Below, piece by piece: positions 44,386 to 54,822 of a DNA stretch of 64,000 nucleotides. Each line of letters opens with the position of its first letter. Within the stretch, counting starts at the first letter, position 1. The notes below the pieces were generated by a model. The model saw only the letters and a list, made by a program, of their open reading frames with translations. It was not told the DNA's origin and did not search any database. The translations under genes were made by a program, and so were the position numbers. The DNA lies in contig JAPFFF010000010.1 in assembly GCA_039105265.1 (NCBI GenBank), positions 4,526,001-4,590,000 on the forward strand. Reading direction: 5' to 3'. Source of the DNA: Tritrichomonas musculus (lineage: Eukaryota > Parabasalia > Tritrichomonadida > Tritrichomonadidae).

Positions 44386-45026
44386 ATATTTAGCAATATT
44401 TTTACTGCCTTTAAGACAGCAGTAGCATATGTAATAACATCGTTTGAATGCAAATCTTCATCTATTTCATTTAACATTTCTTTCGGTATGTTTTCTTTAT
44501 TGTCATTTAGTATTGCTACAAATACATTAATGTATGAAAATAGAATTCTTTTGATATCTTCTTTATTGTACATTTGTTCGACGCCTTTGAATTCAATTGA
44601 GATTTTGTTTTCTTTCTCTTTTTACTCCTTTTTTCTTTTAGCATAATAGCCTCTCATGTATGCATTCCAGTTCTTCCTTTTCTCTTCTTGCTTATTAATT
44701 ATAGCCTTATATTGTTCATCTAGACTAGCATTAGTGCCTTTGCTTATTTTGTTTTGTAAATCAAACTGTTGTGGCGCAGACGGGATTATTTGGTGCCTGA
44801 TATCAGCTTCGGTTCTGTACCTGTTTTGTCTCTCATTATCGATTTCATTTCTGTTCTCTACTGAATCAACAGAGAAGCTTGAGGTTGCTATTGTGTTCTC
44901 ATTAGGTGCTTCGACTTGTACGTCTGCATTATTTTTATGCAAAAGAGATTTATTTTTATTGAGTGCTATTTTGGTGAAATAAAAATAATTATATTTAATG
45001 TAAAAAATTGTATTATCGTATATCAT
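44382..45026 (-). pseudogene. Unknown gene in two in-phase open segments
   Basis: Two minus-strand segments, 134 and 63 residues, lie in the same frame with a single stop between them. The first is polar and ends in a basic tract (NWNAYMRGYYAKRKKE). The second is helical (YNKEDIKRILFSYINVF). They could be two adjacent small genes, since the second has its own ATG, or one interrupted gene. The first segment's N-terminal 25 residues are AT-driven and the true start may be later. I do not recognise either part. Confidence 0.4.
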
Positions 45027-45283
45027 CTAATACTCTTGCTATTTTATACATCTTCTTTTCTATCGTTCCTAATATCATATAAGGCTCTAAAATGCCGAAT
45101 AATGGTTTAGCATCGAAAAAAAACTTGATTTTTTTCTTACAATTTTCTATTGCATAAAAAACAATTATAAAATCTTATACAATAATTAACAAATTCACCA
45201 ATAAATGTTTTTCATCATTAAAAACAGCACATTATTCAAATAAAGCATTTTTTTATTTTTTTATTTATTTATTTGTATATAAT

Positions 45284-46894
45284 TCATTGTATTTCAGTGG
45301 CCATTGTAATATATTTATTTGCTTCTTCAATATCCTTTGGGATTCCGTCACCATCTCTGAGCATTTTTCCATAGTTCATCATAGCAGTAATTAATCCTTC
45401 ATCTGCTGCCATTTTGAAATATTTACTTGCTTCTTTTTTATCAACAGCTATTCCATCTCCAGATGCAAGCATGCTTGCATAATTGTTCATGGCATTTACT
45501 TCTCCAGCATCAGCTGCTTTTTTCATGTATTTAGCAGCTTCTTTCTTGTCAATTTTAACTCCTTCACCATCCTTAAGCATCAGACCGCATTCATACATGG
45601 CTTTAGTGTTTCCAGTATCAGCAGCTTTCTTAAAATATTCGAAGGCAACTTTCTTATCCATTGAAACTCCTTCTCCGTAAAAAGAAAACAATCCATATTC
45701 GAACATTGATTCGACATCTCCATTATCGGCCGCCATTTTAATATATTTGCATGATTCTTCTGAATCTTTTGCAATTATTTCTCCTTTGTAAAGAATTTTA
45801 CTATAATCGTGCATTGCTTTAATATTACCATTATCAGCTGACATCTTTATATATTTGATTCCTTCTTCAATGTTTGGATTATTTCCTTCAATGTTCAACC
45901 ATCCGTAAACATACATTGCATCAAGGTTTCCATCATCAGCTGCCATTTTTAGATATTTCTTAGATTCTTCGTGATCGTTTGTCATTTCATTTGCTTTCAT
46001 TACAAGGAGTCCATATTTAAATTGAGCCATAGAAAAACCTTTATCAGCAGCTTCTTTTGTGTATCTCATTGACTCTTCATTGTCATCTGTAACAGAACCG
46101 TAAATATACATGAAACCAACATCGCCTGCATCGGCTGCCATTTTGTAGTATTTCGATTCATTTTCATGCTCTTCAATTGTGCCATAACCGTTATAAATCA
46201 TAGTTGCATATTTAATAATGAGTTCTTTGTTTCCTTTCTCCATTCCAAGTTTGTAATACTTCATTGCTTCGTTTTCGTCTTGTTCTACATCGTTTCCATT
46301 TTCGTACATGCTTCCGATATAGTTGATTGCATTAGGAAATCCTTTATCAGCCGACATCTTGATATAACGGATACCTTCATCTTTGTTACATTCAATACCT
46401 TCTCCTTTCAAAAGCGAATAACCTAAGTAAAACATGGATTCGGCGTTGTTTTTTTTGGCTCCTATTTTGAACCATTTAACAGCTTCTGCTTTGTTCTGTT
46501 CAATTTCTGTTCCTGTGAAAAGTAATTTTCCATAACTTGTCATTGCTTCAGGATCACCATTTTCGCTTGCCATCTTCAAGTAACGCATAATTTCTTTGAA
46601 ATCTCTTTTTACGCCATATTTTTCATGAAAAATGATTTTTATATAAATAAGAATGGCTTTGGCGTGACCTTTATCTGCTGCTTTTTTAAGATATTTACAA
46701 GATTCTTCTTTATTCATATCAATTCCATCACCAGTAAAAAGCATTTTTCCATATTCATACATTGAATCGATATGATCTTTTTCTGCTGCTTGCTTAAAAT
46801 ATTCACTGGCCCCTCTTTTGTCAATATCAATTCCTTCTCCATTCTTTAATTTCATTCCTGTTTGATAAAGTTCTTCAGTGCTACAATCTTGCAT
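45284..46894 (-). CDS. Sel1-like repeat protein, 536 aa
   Basis: Almost the whole protein is a run of about 14 Sel1-like repeats of about 36 residues. The typical core is A-x-x-Y-x-x-x-A-A-(D/E)-x-G, then A-M-x-x-Y-(G/A)-x-M-L-x-x-G-(D/E)-G-(I/V), for example KYFKMAADEGLITAMMNYGK. Such alpha/alpha solenoids act as scaffolds for protein complexes. There is no signal peptide or membrane segment, so a cytosolic or nuclear location is expected. An Inr-like TCATT lies upstream of the ATG. The next gene on the same strand (47483-50242) combines a kinase with Sel1 repeats, so a common signalling role is plausible but unproven. The reading frame is intact. Confidence 0.92.
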   Translation of the reverse strand: MQDCSTEELYQTGMKLKNGEGIDIDKRGASEYFKQAAEKDHIDSMYEYGKMLFTGDGIDMNKEESCKYLKKAADKGHAKAILIYIKIIFHEKYGVKRDFKEIMRYLKMASENGDPEAMTSYGKLLFTGTEIEQNKAEAVKWFKIGAKKNNAESMFYLGYSLLKGEGIECNKDEGIRYIKMSADKGFPNAINYIGSMYENGNDVEQDENEAMKYYKLGMEKGNKELIIKYATMIYNGYGTIEEHENESKYYKMAADAGDVGFMYIYGSVTDDNEESMRYTKEAADKGFSMAQFKYGLLVMKANEMTNDHEESKKYLKMAADDGNLDAMYVYGWLNIEGNNPNIEEGIKYIKMSADNGNIKAMHDYSKILYKGEIIAKDSEESCKYIKMAADNGDVESMFEYGLFSFYGEGVSMDKKVAFEYFKKAADTGNTKAMYECGLMLKDGEGVKIDKKEAAKYMKKAADAGEVNAMNNYASMLASGDGIAVDKKEASKYFKMAADEGLITAMMNYGKMLRDGDGIPKDIEEANKYITMATEIQ

Positions 46895-46901
46895 TTATTA
46901 A

Positions 46902-46906
46902 AATGA
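46902..46906 (-). promoter_or_regulatory. Inr-like element of the Sel1 gene
   Basis: TCATT on the minus strand matches TCA(+1)YW, with the putative +1 A about 10 nt before the ATG. Confidence 0.5.
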
Positions 46907-47482
46907 ATATACTTTCATTAAGATCACTTTCTATAAATTTTCATTATTTTTTGAGAAGAAAATTTTTTTATATTAAACTTTTTGATAGTAAAAATTTTGA
47001 AAATTTAATTAAATATTTCGACCTAGAACTTCCAGAATTTTTTTTGTCATTTAAATAATACTTTCAATTATCATATAATGTATTCAAATTCTTTTAACCC
47101 ATAACAAAAATCTCAGAATATAATTAAAAATTTAAAAAAATCAGAATTAAATTTTTTTTTATATACTTTTTTATCATATCTTATAGTTTAATATATATAA
47201 GAATAAAATGGATGGTGTGTATTATAACAAATAAGCTTTGCAATTTTTTTTTTAACCTTCATCCATAATCCATATTAATATGAAAAGAAGAGTATGATAG
47301 CATTCACAAAAAAAAGTATTATTTTAAAACATAATTAGCTTTATTTTAAATCAATTAATTTTTTTTTTTAATATAGATGATCAAATAAAACAAAAATTTA
47401 ATTTAATTTTTTTGAGCTATACAAAAAGTTGACAACCATTCAATTTTTCTATAAACTTTTTGAATTAAACATTCAAAAAAAT
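46907..47482. other. AT-rich intergenic region, nothing recognised
   Basis: About 0.6 kb spacer between the Sel1 gene and the kinase gene. No gene or repeat seen. Confidence 0.5.
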
Positions 47483-50242
47483 TCAAAACTTTTTACCTCT
47501 TTTTCTACTTGGACTCTTCCTTACAGCTGGTCTACCATCTCCGTCATTATCATCGTCATCATCAATGATTCTCGGCAGAGGAAAACCAGAATTTTTTCTT
47601 TTTCCAGAATCAGGCTTTGGTTTGCTGCTCTCTTGTGGCTTAGCGTACTTAGGGATCTCAGGAGTGGAGGCGATATGGTTAAATTTTTTTTTCTTTATAA
47701 CATTGCGGTTGAAAACATCTTCACCATCGTCATTGTCATCAATGTCATCGTTATCGAAGATGTCACCAAGGCCATCGTCAGAGTCATCATCAATGGCAGC
47801 GTCGTCTTCGTCCGTCTCTGTTGTCTCAGTTGACCTGTAATTATCGGCTCCGTTTTTCTTGCAGAAGCGATTAAAATCAGAGTTGAATTGCTGGTTGCAT
47901 TTCCGCTCAAAAGCGGCAACATCGTCGTCCTCGCCTGCTTCTCTACTGTCGATGAGGCAACTTTTGACAACATTTGAAAAGAACGAATCTATCGTCTCAT
48001 TCAATGTATCAAAGTCAAACAAATCGATGTCGTCATTCTCTTCGTACGTGTATCCAAACAAGTCCTTGATTACAAACTTTTTGCCGCCGTTTGCTTTGAA
48101 TCTGTCTCTCACTTTTCTGAAGCAGTAGCAAGACACTTCATTCCCGTTCAAACAATAAAATTTGAATCCTCTATCGGCCATTTCACCTATTTTTTCGGTT
48201 AGTCTTTCGCCCTGCTTTTTCTGGAAGTTTCTGAAAGAGGCACGGTCACCTCGACCTACTCTCAGGAATTTGAAGTACTTGCCGCGCCAATTAGATTTGA
48301 TAGTATATTTGGCCCCATGACCAGGCAAGTGACACATATGAACAACCACTTTTTCAGCATTTTTATTCCATTTTATTCTCTCAAGAAGAGTGAAGTAGGC
48401 AGTTTCCCAGTCGTTCGGCTGTTTAAACAATCCTTTTGACAGTCTGTAGTTATTGAAAAAATTCTGAACGTCGTCCACTTTTTCAGTCAAATCAAGAATG
48501 AAGTTGTATAACCGTTTTCCACGCGTTCGTGAGAAGGCGTAGTCGCGGTAGAGAATGACACCAAACCTGAAACATGTCGTGGGATTGTCTTCTTTAATTT
48601 CAATCGCTATTTGGCCGAATGTTTGTTTTAAGGATTCATAGAAAATTGTGTTGCTAATTGTCCCGTCAAGCAAAAGAACAAGATCGACATATTTGTCATA
48701 TTTAACTTTGGCTCTACGTTTGGCTTGGATCTTCTTTGATACTTTCTCACGTAAAAAAATGTCACTCTTTGAACATCCGTTTTTTTTGGCTCTCTCAAAA
48801 AGTTCCATCGCCTTTTTTTTATCTTCTTCAACATCTTCGCCTATGTAAAGCATCTTTCCGTATTCAAACATGGCTTCGCCGCATTTGCCTTTGATCGCTC
48901 TCTTCAATAGACGAACAGCTTTGCCGATTTTTTCATTTTTCTTCTCAATCATTGCATTCAAAAAAATTATCTCTGGATTATTCAGATCTTCGTAGTTTTT
49001 AAGGTTTTTTTGGGCTTGTTCCAAATCAGGAGCAATCTTCTTCCCAATAATAAGCATCCGGTTGTATAAAATAGCAGCATCGATGTTTCCACCTTTGATT
49101 GAATTCTGAAGATATTCAATTGCTGTCGTTATGTCCTTTTCAAAGCCGTTGGCGCCTTTAGTTAGATTTAATCCAACTTCATATTGTAGAACAGGATCGT
49201 CAATAGCTTTATCGACCATTTCTTTGCAACTTTTTGATAATTTGCTATATTGTTCATCAGGTAGGATCCTTTTCTTCTTTAAATTGACTTTTTTAATGAT
49301 CTTGGAACTTGAGATATCAAAGTCGAACTCTTCTGTTTCTTCTCCATCTACAGATTTTGGACTTTCTTTGATATAATTAACATATTTTAGGAAGTCGTCT
49401 TCTTCTATTAAGTCATTTATAAAATCTTTGTCATTTTCTAATTGTTCGACTATTTCGGCAGATGTAGGACGTTCTTTGGGTTCCTGACTCCAGCATTTTT
49501 CAATAAGTTGTTTATATGGGTTTGGGATAAAAGATGTATCAGGTCGTTCTCCATTACAAACTTTATATGATAATTTAGTCCATGTGAGATTTTTAAATGG
49601 TTTTTGGTTTGCGTATATTTCATATAAGATATAAGCAAAAGCATAAACATCTGATTTTTCGGAGTAGTCACTATCTTCCCATATTTCTGGTGCAATATAC
49701 ATCGGGGTTCCTTTGATGCCTATTGTAGACTGCTCTATACTTTGTTCTTTGGAAAATCCGAAATCGGCGATAACTGGAAATAGAAATTGGTCCAATAATA
49801 TATTATCTGGCTTTAAATCCCGATGTATTATACCATGTTCATGCAAAAATGCCATGGCTGAGGCAATTCCGTATATATTAATTAGTTTTAGTGTTTCATT
49901 CCATTGCTCTGGAGCGATACCTCTATGACTATTATCTAATATATCATTTAATGACCCATTTGGCAAAAACCCAGTAACAATGACTGGATTTGGATTTTTA
50001 TCAAAATCAGTCATGCTTACTCCAACAAATTGTAGAATTGAAGGATGATGAATTTTTGCGATGATAGATACTTCTCGTTCAAAATTCTTCTGAAAATCTT
50101 CATCAGCGAGTCCAAATGATTTTGAAACTTTGGCAGCCAATATCTGATCAGTCCTTTTATCTTTAATTTTAAATACTTCACCAAATGATCCAAAACCGAT
50201 TTTATTAAGAATTTTGTAATTCTTTAGATCGAATGATGACAT
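47483..50242 (-). CDS. Protein kinase with Sel1 repeats and vWA-like domain, 919 aa
   Basis: Residues 8-275 form an intact Ser/Thr kinase domain of the TKL/NEK-like general type: glycine loop GFGSFG (16-21), Lys38, HRDLKPDN (140-147), DFG (160-162), APE (184-186) and the RPT motif at 258-260. Residues 340-500 contain divergent Sel1-like repeats (for example GKCGEAMFEYGKMLYIGEDV). Residues 518-740 resemble a von Willebrand A domain, with the metal-site motif DGTIS (Asp526, Thr528, Ser530) and LYRDY as in the vWA part of alpha-kinase-linked proteins. The end is Asp-rich (about 790-860) followed by a basic Arg/Lys tail that could be a nuclear signal. No stop or shift. It probably phosphorylates partners brought in by the repeats. 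The triple domain combination is unusual. Confidence 0.9.
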   Translation of the reverse strand: MSSFDLKNYKILNKIGFGSFGEVFKIKDKRTDQILAAKVSKSFGLADEDFQKNFEREVSIIAKIHHPSILQFVGVSMTDFDKNPNPVIVTGFLPNGSLNDILDNSHRGIAPEQWNETLKLINIYGIASAMAFLHEHGIIHRDLKPDNILLDQFLFPVIADFGFSKEQSIEQSTIGIKGTPMYIAPEIWEDSDYSEKSDVYAFAYILYEIYANQKPFKNLTWTKLSYKVCNGERPDTSFIPNPYKQLIEKCWSQEPKERPTSAEIVEQLENDKDFINDLIEEDDFLKYVNYIKESPKSVDGEETEEFDFDISSSKIIKKVNLKKKRILPDEQYSKLSKSCKEMVDKAIDDPVLQYEVGLNLTKGANGFEKDITTAIEYLQNSIKGGNIDAAILYNRMLIIGKKIAPDLEQAQKNLKNYEDLNNPEIIFLNAMIEKKNEKIGKAVRLLKRAIKGKCGEAMFEYGKMLYIGEDVEEDKKKAMELFERAKKNGCSKSDIFLREKVSKKIQAKRRAKVKYDKYVDLVLLLDGTISNTIFYESLKQTFGQIAIEIKEDNPTTCFRFGVILYRDYAFSRTRGKRLYNFILDLTEKVDDVQNFFNNYRLSKGLFKQPNDWETAYFTLLERIKWNKNAEKVVVHMCHLPGHGAKYTIKSNWRGKYFKFLRVGRGDRASFRNFQKKQGERLTEKIGEMADRGFKFYCLNGNEVSCYCFRKVRDRFKANGGKKFVIKDLFGYTYEENDDIDLFDFDTLNETIDSFFSNVVKSCLIDSREAGEDDDVAAFERKCNQQFNSDFNRFCKKNGADNYRSTETTETDEDDAAIDDDSDDGLGDIFDNDDIDDNDDGEDVFNRNVIKKKKFNHIASTPEIPKYAKPQESSKPKPDSGKRKNSGFPLPRIIDDDDDNDGDGRPAVRKSPSRKRGKKF

Positions 50243-50573
50243 TGGGAGGAGTAAAATCGAAAAGTCAAGCGGTTATTAAAAATTTTCAATTTTTATCAAA
50301 ACTAATTATAGCAAAAGGATTTTATTGCATACATAATTAAAATAATATAACAATTTATATTAAATATTTATTTTTGGAAAAATATTAAGTTAAAATTTAT
50401 ATATAAAAAGATATTTATATTTTTATTCTAAATTTTCAATTCATCAAAATAAACGTCCGATGAAAAAAATTGTTTTACTTTGTTGTCTAACAATATTTTG
50501 ATGATTTTTTCCAAATTTATAAATTTAATGATTCTTTTAGTATCTAATTTTAATTTTTATATTTCTTCTTTTA
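50243..50573. other. Divergent intergenic region, no element seen
   Basis: 331 bp between the kinase gene and a plus-strand gene. It should contain both promoters; no clear TCAYW initiator is seen next to either ATG. Confidence 0.4.
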
Positions 50574-52624
50574 ATGAAAATTTTAAGTTATTTATATATA
50601 TGTATATATATTTTTTTTAAATATCGAAAATGCAAGAAAACAGAAGACAAAGGAACTTATGAAGATATTTTAGCTGACCATTTATTAGAATACATTGATG
50701 ATGAACGATTATTTCAATTAAAAATTCAATCAATATATCGTATCATTCAAAGATATGAGGAAAATCGCAAATTAATTGAGAAAAATGATGAAGAAAATGA
50801 CAAAATAAAGCCAAATAGAATTGATTTAATTGAAAATGATGAAAGAGACATATTTTTCGGATTTTTATTCAAATCTCTTGACAAATATGGAAAAGAAGCT
50901 TCGATTTTGTTTTCAATTGCTGATTTTGGAAACGAAGGAAAGAAATATTTGAGTCTTTTAACACGAGACTATTCCAAAATTTTCGATTTTCATTTCATTG
51001 ATGAAAAAATCATTGACACAATTTACAAAGAAGAGAATGAAATTCTTTCTCGCAAAATTTCTGAAGAAGAAATAATCAAAAAGCAAGAAGAAAAGATTCA
51101 ATCACTTGAGCAAACAATAACTGAATTAAAAAATGAGCTGAATGAGATGAAAAACGATCAAATTCAATCAAATTTGAGAATGACAAACGAAATTCAATCA
51201 AATCAACAAAAGCAAGAGAAAACATTGAGTCAAGTTCAAGAGCAAATGAAATTAATGCAAGATGAAATATCGAATATTAAAAAATCATATGAGAATGAAT
51301 TATTGGAGCAAAAGAATCATTCTGATAACGAAACAGATCAGTTGAAAATGACAGTTAAAAAGTTGACTGAAGAAATCAACGAAATCAAGAAATCAGCAGA
51401 ACAAAAAATTGATGAAAATAAACTAAATGAAATGAAGCAATTTCTTGAAAATAAGCAAGGCCAAATTCATGATGAATTAACAAATATTGTATACCCAATT
51501 GCTTTCGCTTATAGTAAATTTAAACAACCAACTTTCAATTGTTTGGATGGACAAAAGCAAATTTCTTTTATTAATTCATTGATGAAAACAATTAATAACG
51601 AATTCATTATTAAAATTTCTGAATTATTAACGTATTTATCAAGTGAAGTATCAAAAGCAAATAAGCAAAATATGAACTCAAATTATATTTTTATTATTTC
51701 AGACAATGAAAAACAAAATGATTATGTAAATAAAGTAGGAATCAGCTCTTTTGTTACCGAAATACTCTATGAAAACAATAGTCTCGAGTCATCTGAAATT
51801 TCTAAATTTATTGACCATTTTGCTGAATTTTATATTGAGATTCAATATCCATCATCAAATTATGAATACATATACAAAGAAGTTATAAAAATGAAGCAAA
51901 AATATCATTCTAAATTAAAAATTGCCATTTTTATAACTGGAATAAATGAAACAGATGATAAATTTTAGTACAATAAGGATATAAATTATGTGAAACTCAA
52001 TTCAAATATAAAGAAAATAAATTGCACTGGTGGGAAAGGAGCATTTCAAGGATGCACCTCACTTACATCAGTTTTAATTCCACCATCTGTGAAAGAAATT
52101 GATGATTATTCATTTAACGGATGCTTATCACTTACATCAATTTACATTCCAGCATCAGTAACAAAAATTGGCCAATATTCATTTGAACAATGTATATCAT
52201 TGAAAAAAATCGAAATCCCATATTCAGTAAAATTACTTGGAAAAGGATCTTTCTGGGGATGTGATGCACTAGAAAAAATTCATATTTCTTCACCAATAGA
52301 AATAATAAATTCTAATATGTTTTATTATTCAAATCATTGAATAAAATTTCTATTCCTTCAACAGTTAAAATCATAGATTACTGTGCTTTTCAATGCTGTT
52401 CATCTTTAACTCAAATACCAATTCCTTCTTCTATAACAGCAATTTGTGAAAGAGCTTTTGAACAATGCTCATCATTACAAAATTTGCTAATACCTTCATC
52501 TGTAACTTCAATCGAAGAAAATGCTTTCAGAGGTTGTTCATCAATGTCACAAATAACAATTCCTTCATCTTTGTATTCAAATAATCTAGGAATTATCTCT
52601 AGTACCAAAATAATAAAAACTTAA
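50574..52624 (+). pseudogene. BspA-like LRR gene with coiled-coil N-terminus, broken
   Basis: The first open part (464 codons) has a helical N-terminal region (ADHLLEYIDDERLFQLKIQS) and a long Gln/Glu/Lys coiled coil (about residues 155-300). A globular stretch (YPIAFAYSKFKQPTFNCLD) follows. After a TAG at 51966-51968 the same frame continues with BspA/TpLRR-type repeats (CTSLTSVLIPPSVKEIDDYS and similar). Near 52340 the reading shifts to another frame with more repeats up to 52624. In trichomonads BspA-like proteins are a very large family, some on the cell surface. One stop and one shift point to a pseudogene; sequencing error is the alternative. The true start could lie downstream of the first ATG, whose leader is AT-driven. 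Confidence 0.75.
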
Positions 52625-52641
52625 ATATATAAACTAAATTC

Positions 52642-53427
52642 CAAAAACCGGACCTCTCAATTTTTTTAAATCTATAGAATTTTTTCAAAGCTTCTTTTAA
52701 ATTTTGAATTATATTGAAATATTGTTTACTTTCATTGTGGGCTAAGGCAATTCAGCAAACCAAAATCAAATTCATTATAATTCCTTAAGCCAAGATGATA
52801 ATTATGATAAATCTGATCATTCTACTCGATCTCGAAAACAAACAATTAAGATCAAAGATAATCAAAAATTATGTGGTGATCAAGATTAATACTCCAACAA
52901 ATCCTTAAGCCGAGATGATAATTATGATAAATCTGATCCCAAAACCAAACAACTGAGATCGAATATAATCAATCAATACAGAATTTACAAAAATCGAATC
53001 AAATTTGTCAATTTTATTTGTCATCAACTTTAAATCAAGCTTCAATTTCACCATCAATTAGCAGCATAGATACTTTTAATTAAGTGAATCAGATGAATAA
53101 TTCATCACCAATTTGAACTTGAAAGTATCATAGAATATTTAAGAAATAATGAAAATGAAGAAGAATATGTAGAATTTGAAGAAGAAGAAGAAGAGGAAGA
53201 AGAATTTAAAGAAGAAGAAGAGAATTGTACCGATGATGAAATAATGAATCCATAGTAATTATTATTCAATTTTCTTTCACATTTCAAATATATTGAATTT
53301 TTTATATAAAAAAACCATTCAATTTTTCAATATATATTTAATTTTTGAAAGTTCCAAAAACTGGTATTATCAAATTAAAAATAATATTTTGAATTTCCCA
53401 CAAATAAATTGAGAGGTCCGGTTTTTG
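52642..53427 (+). mobile_element. TIR element with decayed acidic ORF
   Basis: Perfect 22-bp inverted ends starting CAAAAACCGGACCTCTCAAT enclose 786 bp. The interior has a diverged direct repeat (TTAAGCCAAGATGATAATTA at 52790 and its near copy at 52908). An open stretch ends in a Glu-run and CTDDEIMNP before a stop at 53255; it reads ESIIEYLRNNENEEEYVEF upstream. Only an imperfect flanking duplication (AAATTC/AAATCC) is seen. The coding part is broken and unrecognised. Confidence 0.65.
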
Positions 53428-53439
53428 AAATCCTGTTTA

Positions 53440-53966
53440 CTAGGCTTTTGTATCCAGTGAACTGAGTGTCCATTTTCGACTTTTTGAAAAAAGCTGTCAC
53501 TTTTTGTGGACATAAAACTGCTTTTTTATTTAGTATTTTATTCAAAGATTTGTGTTGAAGTATCCAAATAATATTTTATTGGATACTTTATTTTTACTTT
53601 ATTAAACTCATTAATATCAGAAAAAAAGCAATAATAAATGTCTTAAACACCTACTATTCTGAATTTTTAAAAAACCTCTCAAATATGAATTATAAACTTT
53701 TCAAATTCACTAAGAATGATTTTGACCAAGAAGATCAACGTTTGAAATAAAAAATAAAATTCAATGTAAATTTGGAGCGATATAATTGGTCAAACGAAAT
53801 ATGCATTCAAAATAATCAATGAAAATTGAAAGGTGTATCCAAGATTGAATTAAAGTGTCCATTTTGGCGATTTTGGATCCTCAAATTCTCTCCAAAAATA
53901 ACGAACAAAAATGAGTATCCATTGGATACTTTTTGAATACAAACTCGTTTGGACACAAAAGCTTAG
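53440..53966 (+). mobile_element. MITE family A, copy 2, complete (8-bp TSD)
   Basis: A 527-bp element with ends CTAGGCTTTTGTATCCA and CTAAGCTTTTGTGTCCA (inverted, 15 of 17 match), flanked by CCTGTTTA at 53432-53439 and 53967-53974. Internal words such as GTATCC/GGATAC recur near both ends. No gene. It defines the full length of the family truncated at 2346-2740. Confidence 0.88.
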
Positions 53967-54172
53967 CCTGTTTATATATTTTATGGAAAATAGTAGTACA
54001 CATGTGTAAATTGCTCATATTTATCCTTTAAATTATTATATTCCTTTCTGTTGTCCAATTTGACAATTCTTCATTTGTCAACTCAAAGTCAAATACATAA
54101 ATATTAACATCAAATAAACTCGTGAGTTGCTACACCTTTTTGAATATGCAATTTTAAGGTTATTTGAGCATT

Positions 54173-54690
54173 TCATTTGTGATATTTCTTGGTCAAACAA
54201 TTGAAGATTTGTTCTAGCATCAAACTTGGATCACCATATCTCAATGTGAACCAGCTCATGATCATTGCTCCATATAGTTTAATTGCCTTTTGCAATTCTT
54301 GTCCTAAAAAGCAAGGATGAGCTTCACATTGTATAATATAAATTTTGATATAAGCAGCATTTTAAAGATTATCCAATCTTTCTACTTCGCAATTAGAAAT
54401 ATTATTTGCTTTGATTCTTTTTTGCTTGTAAGATTTTCCTAATCCCTTGTAAACACTGACATAGCCTGCAGTTAGGTGATAAATGAATAATAAATCAACA
54501 TGATCAGCTTGGTGAGGTTCTAATTTTTCATCATTTTCATTTGGTTTAATACAAACTTTTTGTCAGAGTTTAAAATTTAATGAAAAATAAGACTTTTTGT
54601 TTGCTCTTCCGATAGCCTTATCATTGAAATAAGAATTTGCAGTATCTTTCAAGCGATATCCATTTTCAATGTTCTCAAACGTCTAGAATT
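54173..54690 (-). pseudogene. Decayed host-type gene, unknown
   Basis: The minus strand reads as protein over about 500 bp with a few stops: ENGYRLKDTANSYFNDKAIG, HQADHVDLLFIYHLTAGYVS, YIKIYIIQCEAHPCFLGQEL and AMIMSWFTLRYGDPSLMLEQ before the final stop at 54173. Composition is helical with Cys and Trp, unlike chance AT frames. I do not recognise the family. At least two in-frame stops show it is no longer a complete gene. Confidence 0.5.
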
Positions 54691-54822
54691 TAATAAAAAC
54701 TAATATATATGTAATACGATCTTGATGAAAAGATAGATTTTTATAAATATTTCGTTTACTTTTTAAAAAAATGATAATTGCTAAAAGAAATCTTTAATTT
54801 TTAGATTTATTAGAGAAGAACG

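Noticed and set aside
51988-51992. An independent LRR gene starting at 51990
   Set aside because: The codon there is GTG, not a eukaryotic start; the frame is the continuation of the broken gene beginning at 50574.
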